DNA of 64,000 nucleotides from a bacterium (lineage in GTDB: Bacteria; Vulcanimicrobiota; Xenobia; Xenobiales; Xenobiaceae): positions 27,655-91,654 of the forward strand of contig JALHDH010000001.1 in assembly GCA_022839105.1 (NCBI GenBank). Direction: 5' to 3'. Below are positions 33,966 to 43,247 of this stretch, piece by piece. A program made the translations under genes and the position numbers. The notes under the pieces are model-generated. The model was given only the letters and a program-made list of their open reading frames with translations, did not search any database and had not been told where the DNA came from. Within the stretch, counting starts at the first letter, position 1. Every line of letters starts with the position of its first letter.

Positions 33966-34906
33966 CCCGGTTCCTGCTGATCCACCACCCCTCCGGCTGG
34001 TTGGCCCTGGACGCCTCACGAATCCAGCGCCTCATGGCCCGTCCGCGACTGGTCCGGCTTGCTGGTGCGGCCCCCTACCTGGTCGGCGCCTTCCAACTGG
34101 GAGACGCGGTGATTCCCGTGGTCGACCTGGACCTGCGCTGGGGAATTCCACCGCCCCCCCCCAGCCTCCAAGACCTGCTCGTCCTGGCGGGGGCCGCCGC
34201 GTTGCGAGCGGGTGAACCCCGAGATCTCGTGGAGGGTCACCTCGAGCCCTTGCCCCCGGACTGGGCGGTCCTGCCCGAGGCGCGGCCGCTCTTGCAAGGC
34301 CTGGCGGTCTTTCCCGGAGGGGTGGCGGCAGCCCTGGACCTGGACCGGGTCCTCGAGACCCCACAGCATCTCAGCCTTTGCGCGTCACCGACACCTGAAG
34401 GATGGAGCGACGAAGACCTCCGGGTTCTGGAAGAGCGCGCTTCGGCCTATGCCCGGGAGAGGTCCCACAGCGAGGGAACACCCCCGCGCGCCCTGGCCTT
34501 GTTCATCCTGGGCGGAGAACGCTATGCCTCGGACGTCCGAGAGATCCGCGAGTTCCTGACCGTCGGGCAGGTGATCGCCATCCCGGGGGCGCCCCCCGCC
34601 GTGAAGGGGCTCACCCAGATCCGGGGGCGCCTGGTTCCGGTCCTCGATCTCGGCGTCCTGCTGGGCAAGGCTCTCGAAGGGCGCGAGCAGGCCATCCGCC
34701 TGGTCCACCCCGAAGCGATCCTGGCGGTGGACCGGATCGAAGAGGTCCGAGAGGTTCAGGAGGCGGCGATCCGGCCCCTGGGCGCGGCCCCCGGGCTCGG
34801 ACGCTGGAAGGTGGAGCTGCCGGATGGCCCCGCGGTCCTGCTGGACCTCGGGGCACTGGCGCAGACCAGGCAGGAGGGAAGAGGAATCGTGGGAGGTGTT
34901 TCATGA
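33962..34906 (+). CDS. cheW: Tandem CheW-domain coupling protein
   Basis: A 314-aa adaptor linking receptor and CheA. Two CheW-like halves are visible: the first (residues 1-130) is diverged (F-L-L-I-H-H-P-S-G-W-L-A-L, then D-A-V-I-P-V-V-D-L), the second (about 175-310) is canonical (A-L-F-I-L-G-G-E-R-Y-A, then K-G-L-T-Q-I-R-G-R-L-V-P-V-L-D-L). Wsp and Frz systems have two separate CheW genes (wspB/wspD), so this looks like a fusion of both. It overlaps cheR and mcp by ATGA. Confidence 0.85.
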   Translation: MTRFLLIHHPSGWLALDASRIQRLMARPRLVRLAGAAPYLVGAFQLGDAVIPVVDLDLRWGIPPPPPSLQDLLVLAGAAALRAGEPRDLVEGHLEPLPPDWAVLPEARPLLQGLAVFPGGVAAALDLDRVLETPQHLSLCASPTPEGWSDEDLRVLEERASAYARERSHSEGTPPRALALFILGGERYASDVREIREFLTVGQVIAIPGAPPAVKGLTQIRGRLVPVLDLGVLLGKALEGREQAIRLVHPEAILAVDRIEEVREVQEAAIRPLGAAPGLGRWKVELPDGPAVLLDLGALAQTRQEGRGIVGGVS

Positions 34907-36246
34907 CGGTCCAGGCACGCCTGCAGGGGATGGCGATCCTGCTGCTCGTCTTCGCCATCGGGAGCTTCGGGATACGCCAGCACTATCTGGACTTGAACCG
35001 AAGGGAAACACAGGTGACCCAAGCCGTCGCAAGCCTGCCATTGCATTGCGTGCGCATGGCCCTGTTGGAGATGACCGATCAGTTGGACGACCAGCAGCTG
35101 CAGCGTTCCCAGGCCGACTTCGAAACGGCGCGGACCCTCCTGCAGGAAACGGGTCGCGATGCGGATGCAGCCCGACTGGAGGCCCAGTGGGCAGCCTTCA
35201 ATCAGGCGGTGCTCGAGGCGCGCAAGAACCCCTCGAAGTTCGGCCCCATGGTCCAGCAACAGGAGGAGATCTTCCAGGCCTCGGAGCGCCTGTCACGCGA
35301 TCTCCACCGCAACGCCGACCGAATCCTGGAGACGCTCGGCCACCTGCAGCTCCTCCTCGCGATCCTCAACGTCGCAATCCTCGGCCTGCTGTGGATGCTG
35401 GCACGGTGGATCTCGTCGGCCCTGAACCGGACGGTGGCGACTCTGGCTTCGACCTCGCATCAATTGACGGCCACTGTCGAGAAGCAGGAGCGGGCGGCCT
35501 CCGACCAGGCCACCGCGACGGCCCAGACGGGCGCGACCATGGAGGAACTGGCGGCGTCTTTCCGGATGTCGACCGCGCAGGCCGAAGCGGCTTCGCAGGA
35601 GACCCAGCAGGTCCTGAGCCTGTCCCGGGAGGGCGGTGGCCTGGTCGAGCAGACCCTGCAGGCGATGTCTGACCTGCGCCTCCGGGTCGAGGAGATCTCC
35701 AGCCATATCCTGCGCCTGAGCGAGCGGATCAGCCAGATCGCAACTCTCAATCGGGTGCTGGCGGACATGGCGACCCAGACCAACATGCTGGCCCTCAACG
35801 CCGCCGTCGAGGCCGCCAGGGCCGGAGAGGCGGGGCGAGGCTTCGGCGCCGTGGCCACCGAGATCCGGAAACTTGCCGACGAGAGTCGGCGCTCGGCCGA
35901 CCGGGTGGCCCGCCTGGTTGCCGAGATCCAGGGGGCGACCGACACCACGGTCGTAGCCGCCGAGTCCGGCACGCACACCCTGGGGCGGACGGTGGACGTG
36001 GCCCAGACCACCGCAAGCGTCTTCCAGCGGGTCAACGACTCGGTGGGCAACGCCTTCGAAAGCGTGCAGCAGATCTCACTGAACCTCAGACAGCAACTGG
36101 AGGCCGTCAACCAGGTCGTGGTGGCCATGAGTTCCCTTCGCAGCGGAGCCTGCGACTCTGCTGCCGGGCTGACCCAGACGCGCCAGGCAACCGAAGTCCT
36201 GGGCGAAGCCACCAGCGCCCTGAAGCGGTTGGTCAGCAAGAAGTGA
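34903..36246 (+). CDS. Methyl-accepting chemotaxis protein
   Basis: A 447-aa transmembrane receptor. TM1 is at residues ~9-25, TM2 at ~150-170, and between them lies a small (~120 aa) helical periplasmic domain with no Cache or PAS fold seen. No clear HAMP domain follows TM2. The cytoplasmic coiled coil has the signalling tip M-A-T-Q-T-N-M-L-A-L-N-A-A-V-E-A-A-R-A-G-E. There is no C-terminal pentapeptide tether, in line with the TPR-bearing CheR. Overlaps with cheW and cheA imply stoichiometric production. Confidence 0.9.
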   Translation: MTVQARLQGMAILLLVFAIGSFGIRQHYLDLNRRETQVTQAVASLPLHCVRMALLEMTDQLDDQQLQRSQADFETARTLLQETGRDADAARLEAQWAAFNQAVLEARKNPSKFGPMVQQQEEIFQASERLSRDLHRNADRILETLGHLQLLLAILNVAILGLLWMLARWISSALNRTVATLASTSHQLTATVEKQERAASDQATATAQTGATMEELAASFRMSTAQAEAASQETQQVLSLSREGGGLVEQTLQAMSDLRLRVEEISSHILRLSERISQIATLNRVLADMATQTNMLALNAAVEAARAGEAGRGFGAVATEIRKLADESRRSADRVARLVAEIQGATDTTVVAAESGTHTLGRTVDVAQTTASVFQRVNDSVGNAFESVQQISLNLRQQLEAVNQVVVAMSSLRSGACDSAAGLTQTRQATEVLGEATSALKRLVSKK

Positions 36247-38405
36247 TCGAGGACCCGGAACTCCGGGATCTCTTTGAATCCGAGGCGGAGGAGTACCTCA
36301 ACCGCCTCGAGTCGGGCCTTCTCCTCCTGGACTCGGGAGACCGGGACCCCAGCCTGATCGAGGAGGTCTTCCGGCAGGCGCATAGCCTGAAGGGGGCTGC
36401 CAGGATGCTGGGAGTCCGGCCCGTCGAGGCCCTGACCCACCTTTTGGAGGACCGGCTGGTGCCGATCCGGCGGGGCCGACGGAGCCTGTCCCGGGGCGAG
36501 GCCACGCGGATGCTGGGCAGCCTGGACGCCCTGCGCCGGATGGTGAGGGAAGCCGTGACCGGTGAACCGGCCGGGGTGGACGAGGAAGAGGTGGCCAGGG
36601 CCCTGACGGATTCCAACGGGGACCCCGGGCCCGACCTGCCTCCCGACCCGCACCCGAACCAGGGGCCTGAGCCCGAAGAGGAAACCCGCCAGGAACCCGC
36701 CCGCGGCGGGACGACCGTAGCGACCCCCGCCGAGGCCTCCCGGGCGCCAGGGAAGAGGGTCGGGGGCCCTGACCGCGAGTTGCTGCGTCTGGACCCGCGC
36801 CTTTTGGATTCCCTCATGGAGGAGGCAGGCGAACTGCTCCTGCTGCGCGCGCGACTGGCTCGACGCCTGCAGGCGGCGCAAGCCGTCCTGGACGAGTGGG
36901 AGGCGGACGAGGCGGCCGGGCAACGCGCAGGGCAGTCTCTCTCCTCCATCGTGGGCGGCCTGCGCCAGGATCTTTCGCAGCTCGACAGGACCGTCGAGGC
37001 TCTGGACCAGGACCTGCGCCAGGCGCGACTGGTCCCGGCCGACACCTTGTTCCGTCCCTTCGCGAGATTGCTGCGGGACCTGACCCTGCAAAGGGACCAG
37101 GAAGTCGAGTTGCGGGTGGAGGGCGGGGAGATCCTGGCCGACAGGAAGATCCTGGCAGACCTGAAGGATGCCTTGACCCACCTGGTCCGCAATGCCGTGG
37201 ACCACGGCCTGGAGGATCGGGCCGAGCGGCTTGCGGCCGGGAAGCCGGGGCGCGGGGTCCTGGTTCTGGCGGCCTCCAGGCGGGGGGGCGAATTCGTCCT
37301 GGAGGTCCGGGACGATGGCCGGGGCCTGGATTCCGAACGCCTGAAGATCGCCGCTGCCCGGCACGGCCTGTGTGCCAGGGAGGAACTCGAACGCATGGGC
37401 GAGGCCCAGCTTCGTCTCCTGGCCTTTCGGGCGGGACTGAGCACCAAGGAACAGGTGACCGAGCTCTCGGGACGGGGAATCGGGCTTTCGGCCGTGCGCG
37501 AGAGGGTCGTCCGGATGGGGGGGCGGGTCGAGGTCGAGACGGCGCCTTCGGCGGGCACGACCTTCAGGCTGGCGGTCCCGGTTTCGCTGACGTCGGTCCG
37601 GGCTCTCCTGGTCCGGTCGGGTGAAGGGGTCTACGCCCTCCCGCTGGACGCCGTGAGGGCGACCCGCCTGATCGCCCGGGAGGAACTCGGCTCCCTGGGT
37701 GGGGTCCCGGCAATCCTCCACCGAGGTGAGTCCATCCCGGTCCTGCGGTTGGCTTGCCTCCTGGGGCTCCCAGCCCCTCCTCTTCCCGACGACGAGCCCT
37801 GGCCTGCGGTCCTCCTCCTTGCGCCGCAAGGGGGCCTGACCCTCCTGGTGGACGAGGTCCTCGCGGACCAGGAGGTCGTCGTGCGCAGCCTTGGCCCCCT
37901 CCTGGAGGGTGTCCCCCACCTGATCGGCGCCTCCCCGCTCCCGGACGGAGGCCTCGGTCTGGTCCTGGACACCTCCAGCCTGCTGGAGGCGGCCTCGCGC
38001 CCCGCCTCCCCCACTCAGGGCGCGCCGGCTCCCCGGCCGCCACGACAGAGGATCCTGCTGGCAGAGGATTCCCTGGCGACCCGGGTGCAGTTGCAGCGCG
38101 TCCTGGAGGGCGCCGGCTTCGAAGTGCTTGCCGCAGTGGACGGCCAGGCCGCCTGGGAGAACCTGCAACACCAGGAGGTGGACGGGGTTCTCTCGGATCT
38201 CGACATGCCGCGGCTCGACGGTCTGGAATTGACCCGCCGGATCCGGGCCCATCCGCAGTTCCGGAAGTTGCCGGTCGTGCTCCTGACCTCCCTGGCTTCG
38301 GAGGAAGACCGCCGTCGGGGCCTGGAACTCGGGGCGGACGCCTATCTGACCAAACAGGCATTCCGCCACGACCTCCTGCTGGCGACGCTGCGGAGGCTCC
38401 TATGA
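36243..38405 (+). CDS. cheA: CheA-type histidine kinase with C-terminal receiver
   Basis: A 720-aa CheA-REC hybrid. Hpt domain: H47 in A-H-S-L-K-G-A-A. A long Pro/Glu-rich linker (about 115-175) contains no P2 domain. Then dimerisation and HATPase (V-R-N-A-V-D-H-G-L-E-D as N box; D-D-G-R-G-L-D as G1; G-R-G-I-G-L as G2), a CheW-like domain (about 440-575), and a receiver (about 595-718) with phospho-acceptor Asp in S-D-L-D-M-P and Lys in L-T-K-Q. The layout is that of WspE/FrzE. GTG start overlaps mcp (GTGA). Confidence 0.92.
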   Translation: MIEDPELRDLFESEAEEYLNRLESGLLLLDSGDRDPSLIEEVFRQAHSLKGAARMLGVRPVEALTHLLEDRLVPIRRGRRSLSRGEATRMLGSLDALRRMVREAVTGEPAGVDEEEVARALTDSNGDPGPDLPPDPHPNQGPEPEEETRQEPARGGTTVATPAEASRAPGKRVGGPDRELLRLDPRLLDSLMEEAGELLLLRARLARRLQAAQAVLDEWEADEAAGQRAGQSLSSIVGGLRQDLSQLDRTVEALDQDLRQARLVPADTLFRPFARLLRDLTLQRDQEVELRVEGGEILADRKILADLKDALTHLVRNAVDHGLEDRAERLAAGKPGRGVLVLAASRRGGEFVLEVRDDGRGLDSERLKIAAARHGLCAREELERMGEAQLRLLAFRAGLSTKEQVTELSGRGIGLSAVRERVVRMGGRVEVETAPSAGTTFRLAVPVSLTSVRALLVRSGEGVYALPLDAVRATRLIAREELGSLGGVPAILHRGESIPVLRLACLLGLPAPPLPDDEPWPAVLLLAPQGGLTLLVDEVLADQEVVVRSLGPLLEGVPHLIGASPLPDGGLGLVLDTSSLLEAASRPASPTQGAPAPRPPRQRILLAEDSLATRVQLQRVLEGAGFEVLAAVDGQAAWENLQHQEVDGVLSDLDMPRLDGLELTRRIRAHPQFRKLPVVLLTSLASEEDRRRGLELGADAYLTKQAFRHDLLLATLRRLL

Positions 38406-39466
38406 GTCCCTCCAGGCCCGTGCGGGTCCTGCTGGTGGACGACTCGGCCCTGGCCCTGACGATGCTGACCCGCATGCTGGGCGACCTGCCCGATGTCGAG
38501 ATCGTGGCGACGGCCCGGAACGGCCTGGAAGCCCTGGCCGCGGTCCAGGAACACGACCCGGCCGTGGTCCTGACCGACCTTCACATGCCCGTGATGGACG
38601 GACTGGAGTTCACCCGGCGGCTGATGTCGAGCTCTCCCCGCCCGATCCTGGTCGTCAGCACCGCCCTTCGGGATCCGGACTCGCCCATGGCCTTCCAGAG
38701 CCTGGAGGCAGGCGCCGTGGATCTCTTCCCCAAGCCCGGCGCCGGAACGCCCGAGGAACTCGAGGCAGCCAGGCAGGAACTCCTGCGGAAGATCCGGATC
38801 CTGGCCGGAGTCCGCGTCTTCCGCCGCCCGCCGACGATCCCGACGGGTGGCTCTCACGCGCCTCAGCCTTCACCAGGGAGCCTGCAGATCGACACGGTGC
38901 GCCTGGTCGTGGTCGGAGCCTCGACCGGTGGGCCCCAGGCCCTGCGCGCGCTGTTCTCCGGGCTGACGCCCCGCTTCCCCGCGCCCATCCTGTGCGTGCA
39001 GCATATCAGCGACGGATTCCTCGAAGGTCTGGCCGGCTGGCTGCGAGGTCATCTCCGAATCCAGGTCCGCATCGCCTCAGAGGAGGAGTTCGCGCGGCCG
39101 GGAACCCTGTATTTCCCCAAGGAAGGGCACCATCTCCGGATCGATGCCCGCGGGCGCTTGACGGCCACCCTGGATGCGCCGATCAGCGGCCATCGCCCCT
39201 CGATCACGGTGACCATGCGCTCCGCTGCCGAAGCGTTCGGTCCCGCCGCGATGGGCCTCCTCCTGACGGGAATGGGCGAGGATGGGGTGGATGGACTGGC
39301 GGCGATTCAGAGATGCGGTGGAATCACGATGGCCCAGGACCAGGCTTCCTGCGTGGTCTATGGCATGCCCGCCAGGGCCGTGGAGCGGGGCGCGGCGAAG
39401 CTCAGCCTGCCCCCCGACGAGATGAGCCGGATTCTCGGCAGCCTGGAGCAAGACGCACATGAATGA
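38402..39466 (+). CDS. cheB: Chemotaxis methylesterase CheB
   Basis: A 354-aa response regulator/methylesterase that removes methyl groups from the receptor. The N-terminal receiver has D13/D14 and phospho-acceptor D59 in L-T-D-L-H-M-P-V-M-D-G. The C-terminal esterase has the triad Ser (V-G-A-S-T-G-G-P), His (V-Q-H-I-S) and Asp (G-M-G-E-D-G-V-D-G). It overlaps cheA by ATGA and the next gene by 8 bp. Confidence 0.93.
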   Translation: MSPSRPVRVLLVDDSALALTMLTRMLGDLPDVEIVATARNGLEALAAVQEHDPAVVLTDLHMPVMDGLEFTRRLMSSSPRPILVVSTALRDPDSPMAFQSLEAGAVDLFPKPGAGTPEELEAARQELLRKIRILAGVRVFRRPPTIPTGGSHAPQPSPGSLQIDTVRLVVVGASTGGPQALRALFSGLTPRFPAPILCVQHISDGFLEGLAGWLRGHLRIQVRIASEEEFARPGTLYFPKEGHHLRIDARGRLTATLDAPISGHRPSITVTMRSAAEAFGPAAMGLLLTGMGEDGVDGLAAIQRCGGITMAQDQASCVVYGMPARAVERGAAKLSLPPDEMSRILGSLEQDAHE

Positions 39467-40733
39467 CGCAGGACAGGGTCGGAGGATCCTCATCGTGGAG
39501 GACAGCGCCGTCCAGGGCACCATGCTCCGGCGAGCCCTCCTCGGCCGCGGCTATGCCGTGGAGTGGGCCCGGAATGGAGCCGAGGCCCTGAAAGCGGCCC
39601 GCCTGCTCCCCCCGGACCTGGTGGTCGCAGACATCGAGATGCCCGTGATGGATGGCTACGAACTGTGCTCCAACCTGCGAGCCGATCCGGTCCTGGCCCG
39701 GACCCCGGTGATCCTCTTGACCAGCCTTTCCGATCCCGAGGACATCGTGCGCGGACTGAACGCCGGCGCCGACAACTACCTGACCAAGCCCTTCGAGGAG
39801 GAATACCTGGCACGTCGGATCGAGTCGCTCCTGAACCCCGTCCGGCAACCGGACGACCAGGATGGCCTGACCGTCCGCGTCGCTGGCCGGGACTTCAACG
39901 TCCGATCGGATCGCCAGCAGATCCTGAACCTCCTGATCTCCACCTTCGAGAATGCGGTCGAGCAGAACCGCGAGCTCGTCCGACTGAACGCGGATCTTTC
40001 GCGAGCCCGCCACGAGGTGGAGGAACGCAACCAGACCCTGGAGACCCTGAACAAGCAGAAGAACGAGATGCTGGGCATGGCCGCCCACGACCTGCGCAAC
40101 CCCCTGGGAGTCATCATGGCCTACAGCCTCTTCCTGCTGCAGGAGGATTCCAGCCTGACCGAGCAGCAGACCATGTTCGTGACCAGCATCAGCCGATGCG
40201 CCGAGTCCATGCTCCAACTGGTCGAGGATCTCCTGGATGTCTCAGCCCTCGAGTCCGGCACCCTCCGCCTCCGCCTGGGTCGGGTCGATCTCAAGAGCCT
40301 GGTCGCCGAGACGACGAGGTTGAATCACCCCGCCGCCACAGCCAAGGGGATCGAGCTGTCGATCAGCCTGCCCGATGAGGAACTGCTGGTGGAGGTGGAT
40401 CGACCCAAGCTCGAGCAGGTGCTCAACAACCTGATCACCAACGCCGTCAAGTTCTCCAATCCCGGCACGCGCGTCCAGGTGATCCTGCGCGAAGAGCCGG
40501 ATCGAATGGTGCTTTCGGTCAGCGACCAGGGGCAGGGAATCCCCGAACGGGAGATGGGACGGTTGTTCCGGCCCTTTGGCCGCACCAGCGTGCGCTCCAC
40601 CGGGGGCGAGCGCAGCACCGGACTGGGCCTGGCCATCGTGAAGAACATCGTCGAAGCCCACGGGGGCCAGATCGACGTGCACTCCGAGGTGGGCCGAGGC
40701 TCCACCTTCACGGTGACCCTGCCCCGGAGTTGA
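39459..40733 (+). CDS. Receiver-histidine kinase hybrid, likely output of the chemosensory operon
   Basis: A 424-aa protein: an N-terminal receiver (D15, phospho-acceptor D58 in V-A-D-I-E-M-P-V-M-D-G, K in L-T-K-P), a helical linker, then a HisKA domain (M-A-A-H-D-L-R-N-P) and a complete HATPase (N-N-L-I-T-N-A-V-K-F, D-Q-G-Q-G-I, G-E-R-S-T-G-L-G-L-A). It has no membrane helix, so it is cytoplasmic. It overlaps cheB and occupies the place held by the GGDEF regulator WspR in Wsp systems. The likely flow is CheA phosphorylating the receiver, which gates the kinase; its final regulator is not in the window. Confidence 0.9.
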   Translation: MNDAGQGRRILIVEDSAVQGTMLRRALLGRGYAVEWARNGAEALKAARLLPPDLVVADIEMPVMDGYELCSNLRADPVLARTPVILLTSLSDPEDIVRGLNAGADNYLTKPFEEEYLARRIESLLNPVRQPDDQDGLTVRVAGRDFNVRSDRQQILNLLISTFENAVEQNRELVRLNADLSRARHEVEERNQTLETLNKQKNEMLGMAAHDLRNPLGVIMAYSLFLLQEDSSLTEQQTMFVTSISRCAESMLQLVEDLLDVSALESGTLRLRLGRVDLKSLVAETTRLNHPAATAKGIELSISLPDEELLVEVDRPKLEQVLNNLITNAVKFSNPGTRVQVILREEPDRMVLSVSDQGQGIPEREMGRLFRPFGRTSVRSTGGERSTGLGLAIVKNIVEAHGGQIDVHSEVGRGSTFTVTLPRS

Positions 40734-40896
40734 CCCTTCGCCCCCCGTGCCAGGCTCCGACGAGACCGTCCTCTTCCAGGCCTGTGGGCCCTGACCTGGG
40801 ATGAGGGGCGCTCGCGGGGATTGGGGTGGACCTCCCCCAGGCTCCCCACGCCTTCCCGGCAGGGCCTTCCGCCCGGTGCAGAGAACTCGCCCGCCC

Positions 40897-42165
40897 GTGC
40901 GCCCTGTCCTGATGCTCTCCTACCACTTCCCGCCCCTGGGCGGTTCGGGCTCCATGCGCGTCCTGCGCCTGAGCCGCTACCTGCCCGAGTCCGGCTGGAA
41001 GCCCGTCATCGTGTCGGTGGCGGGTGGGGGGCGCGAGCCCCGCGACCCGGGCCTTCTCCAGCAGGTCCCCCCCGAGGTCGAGGTCCACCGGGTGCGCTGT
41101 CTCGAGCCCGACGACTTCTCGGACTCCTGGGCGCACCCGCCCCAGAAGGTGGTGCGAAACCTCTTCAAGACCCTGGACTTCCTGCTCTTCCCCGACGACC
41201 GCGCCCTGTGGGTCGGCCCGGCGGTGCGTCGGGCCGTCCGTCTGGCCCGGAGCCTGCAGGCGCGGGCCATCTGGGCCACCGGCCCCCCCTTCTCGACCCT
41301 GGTGGCCGGCCTGAAGGTGCACCAGCAGACCGGATTGCCCCTGGTCCTGGACTTCCGCGACGACTGGACGGGCTTCAACAGCCGCTTCCGCACCCGCCGC
41401 CCCACCCGGCAGGCCCGCGAGGAGGCCCTCGAGCGCCGCTGCCTGGAAGCCGCCTCGGCCGTGGTCTCGGTCACCCCCGGCATCGTCGAGGCCCTTTGCC
41501 AGAGGAGACCGCCCGGGCTGGCGCCGGAGCGCTTCCACCTGCTGCCCAACGGCTTCGACCCGGCGCACTTCGAGAAGCCGCTGCCTGCGCAGGACTCCTC
41601 CGGCCTCTTCCGGATCGTCCACGCCGGCAGCCTGTACTCCAGCCGCTCTCCGGAGCCCTTCCTGAAGGGCCTGGGCCTCTGGCTCGAGGAGGCTGCGCCC
41701 GAGGTGCGCGGGAGGGTTCGAGCCCTCTTCATGGGCCGCGTGGAACCCTCCCTGGAGCCGCTCTTCCAGGCCCCCGGCCTGCAAGGCGTCCTGGAACGGA
41801 TCCCTTTCGTCCCCCATTCCGAAGCCCTGGCTCGGGTCCGCGGGGCGGATCTGCTGCTGCTCGTGGTCGATCAGGTCGAGCGCGCGGACCAGATCTTCAC
41901 AGGCAAGGTCTTCGAATACCTGGGCGCTGGAAGGCCGATCCTGGCCCTGGTCCCACCCGGCTCCCCTCTGGCTGAAGTCCTGGCCTCCAGCGGAGTGGGC
42001 CTCCTGGCCCCGCCCGAAGATCCCGAGGGGATCGCCCGGGCGCTGGCCGAGGCCTGGGCCCGACGAGAGGATCCGCAGCGACCCGACCGGGAGGTGCGCT
42101 CCCGCTTCGACGCTCGCGCCCAGGCCGGTCAACTGGCCCGTCTCCTGGAGGGCGCGGGGGGTTGA
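40897..42165 (+). CDS. Glycosyltransferase family 4
   Basis: A retaining GT-B glycosyltransferase of about 420 aa. It begins R-P-V-L-M-L-S-Y-H-F-P-P-L-G-G-S-G, the usual N-terminal strand and Gly-rich loop of GT4 enzymes. The donor-binding half has F-T-G-K-V-F-E-Y-L-G-A-G-R-P-I-L-A, the E-x7-E-like segment. Starts are ambiguous: GTG at 40897 is preferred, while GTG 40876 and ATG 40801 are also in frame but add low-complexity sequence. It is the first gene of an overlapping LPS/polysaccharide run to 49094; the sugar and acceptor are unknown. Confidence 0.8.
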   Translation: MRPVLMLSYHFPPLGGSGSMRVLRLSRYLPESGWKPVIVSVAGGGREPRDPGLLQQVPPEVEVHRVRCLEPDDFSDSWAHPPQKVVRNLFKTLDFLLFPDDRALWVGPAVRRAVRLARSLQARAIWATGPPFSTLVAGLKVHQQTGLPLVLDFRDDWTGFNSRFRTRRPTRQAREEALERRCLEAASAVVSVTPGIVEALCQRRPPGLAPERFHLLPNGFDPAHFEKPLPAQDSSGLFRIVHAGSLYSSRSPEPFLKGLGLWLEEAAPEVRGRVRALFMGRVEPSLEPLFQAPGLQGVLERIPFVPHSEALARVRGADLLLLVVDQVERADQIFTGKVFEYLGAGRPILALVPPGSPLAEVLASSGVGLLAPPEDPEGIARALAEAWARREDPQRPDREVRSRFDARAQAGQLARLLEGAGG

Positions 42166-43247
42166 GCCGGACCATCCTGCTGCTCAACGAGAACCGGGGC
42201 TTCGGGGGGGGCGAGGTGCACACCCTGCAGGTAGCCCGCATCCTGACCCGGCGGGGCCACCGGGTCCACCTGGGCTTGCGCCGTCGCTCCTGGTTGGGCG
42301 AACAGGCCCGCGAGGCAGGCTTCCCGGTCCACGTCCTGCCCCTGGCCAACGAGGTGGACTACCTGAGCATGGGCCTGATCGGAGTGCTGGTCTGGCGCCT
42401 GGGCGTGGACGTGGTCCACTGTCACGCCACCCGCGACACCGTGCTCGCGGGCCAGGCGCATCGCCTCTTCCCCCGCACGGCCCTGATCAAGTCCGAACAC
42501 ACCTTCCTCAAACCCCGACTCTCGAAGATCTGCCGGAGCGCCTACACCCGAGGGGTGGACCGCCTGGTCTGCGTCTCGAAGGCCCTCCGGGCCCAGGCCA
42601 TGGAGGTGCTGGCCCTTCCCCCCGAGCGCTGCCCGGTGGTCTACAACGGACTGGAGCCCGAGCGCGCCCTGGCCCCCCGCCGGATCCCCCCCTTCCTGCA
42701 GGAGGGCCGCTGGGTCGGGGTGGTCGGCTCGCTCCTGCCGATCAAGGGGCAGAGATTCCTGCTTCAGGCCGCCCCCCGGATCCTCGAGCGCTTCCCCGAG
42801 GTCCGCTTCCTCTTCGCCGGCCAGGGTCCCGAGAGGGAATCCCTCGAAGAGCAGGCCCGGAGCCTGGGAGACCGGGTCCGGTTCCTCGGCCTGCAATCCG
42901 ACGCCATGGACGCCCTGGCGGGGCTGGAGGTGGCCGTGGTCCCCTCCACCCTGGAGACCTTCTCGCTGGTCAGCCTGGAGGCCATGGCCCTGCAGCGCCC
43001 CCTGGTGGCCAGCCGGGTGGGGGGAATCCCGGAGGTGGTGGAGGACGGGGTCAGCGGAACCCTGGTCCCCCCCGAGGACCCCGAGGCCCTGGCCCGGGCC
43101 ATCTGCGCCTATCTGGAGGATCCCGCCCTGGCCGAACGACACGGCCGCCAGGGGCGCGAGCGGGCCCTGAGGCTTTTCAGCCTCGAAGGGATGGCCGAGA
43201 ACCTGGAGGCCGTCTACGAGGAGGCCCTCCAGGAGCGCCGGAGATGA
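42162..43247 (+). CDS. Glycosyltransferase family 4
   Basis: A 361-aa GT-B enzyme. N-terminal half: L-L-N-E-N-R-G-F-G-G-G-E-V-H (acceptor loop) and V-D-V-V-H-C-H-A-T-R. Donor half: V-G-V-V-G-S-L-L-P-I-K-G-Q, then V-V-P-S-T-L-E-T-F-S-L-V-S-L-E-A-M-A, the E-x7-E motif holding the nucleotide sugar. TTG start overlaps the upstream stop (TTGA) and its own stop overlaps the GT9 gene (ATGA). The set points to LPS core or capsule assembly in the cytoplasm. Confidence 0.85.
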   Translation: MSRTILLLNENRGFGGGEVHTLQVARILTRRGHRVHLGLRRRSWLGEQAREAGFPVHVLPLANEVDYLSMGLIGVLVWRLGVDVVHCHATRDTVLAGQAHRLFPRTALIKSEHTFLKPRLSKICRSAYTRGVDRLVCVSKALRAQAMEVLALPPERCPVVYNGLEPERALAPRRIPPFLQEGRWVGVVGSLLPIKGQRFLLQAAPRILERFPEVRFLFAGQGPERESLEEQARSLGDRVRFLGLQSDAMDALAGLEVAVVPSTLETFSLVSLEAMALQRPLVASRVGGIPEVVEDGVSGTLVPPEDPEALARAICAYLEDPALAERHGRQGRERALRLFSLEGMAENLEAVYEEALQERRR

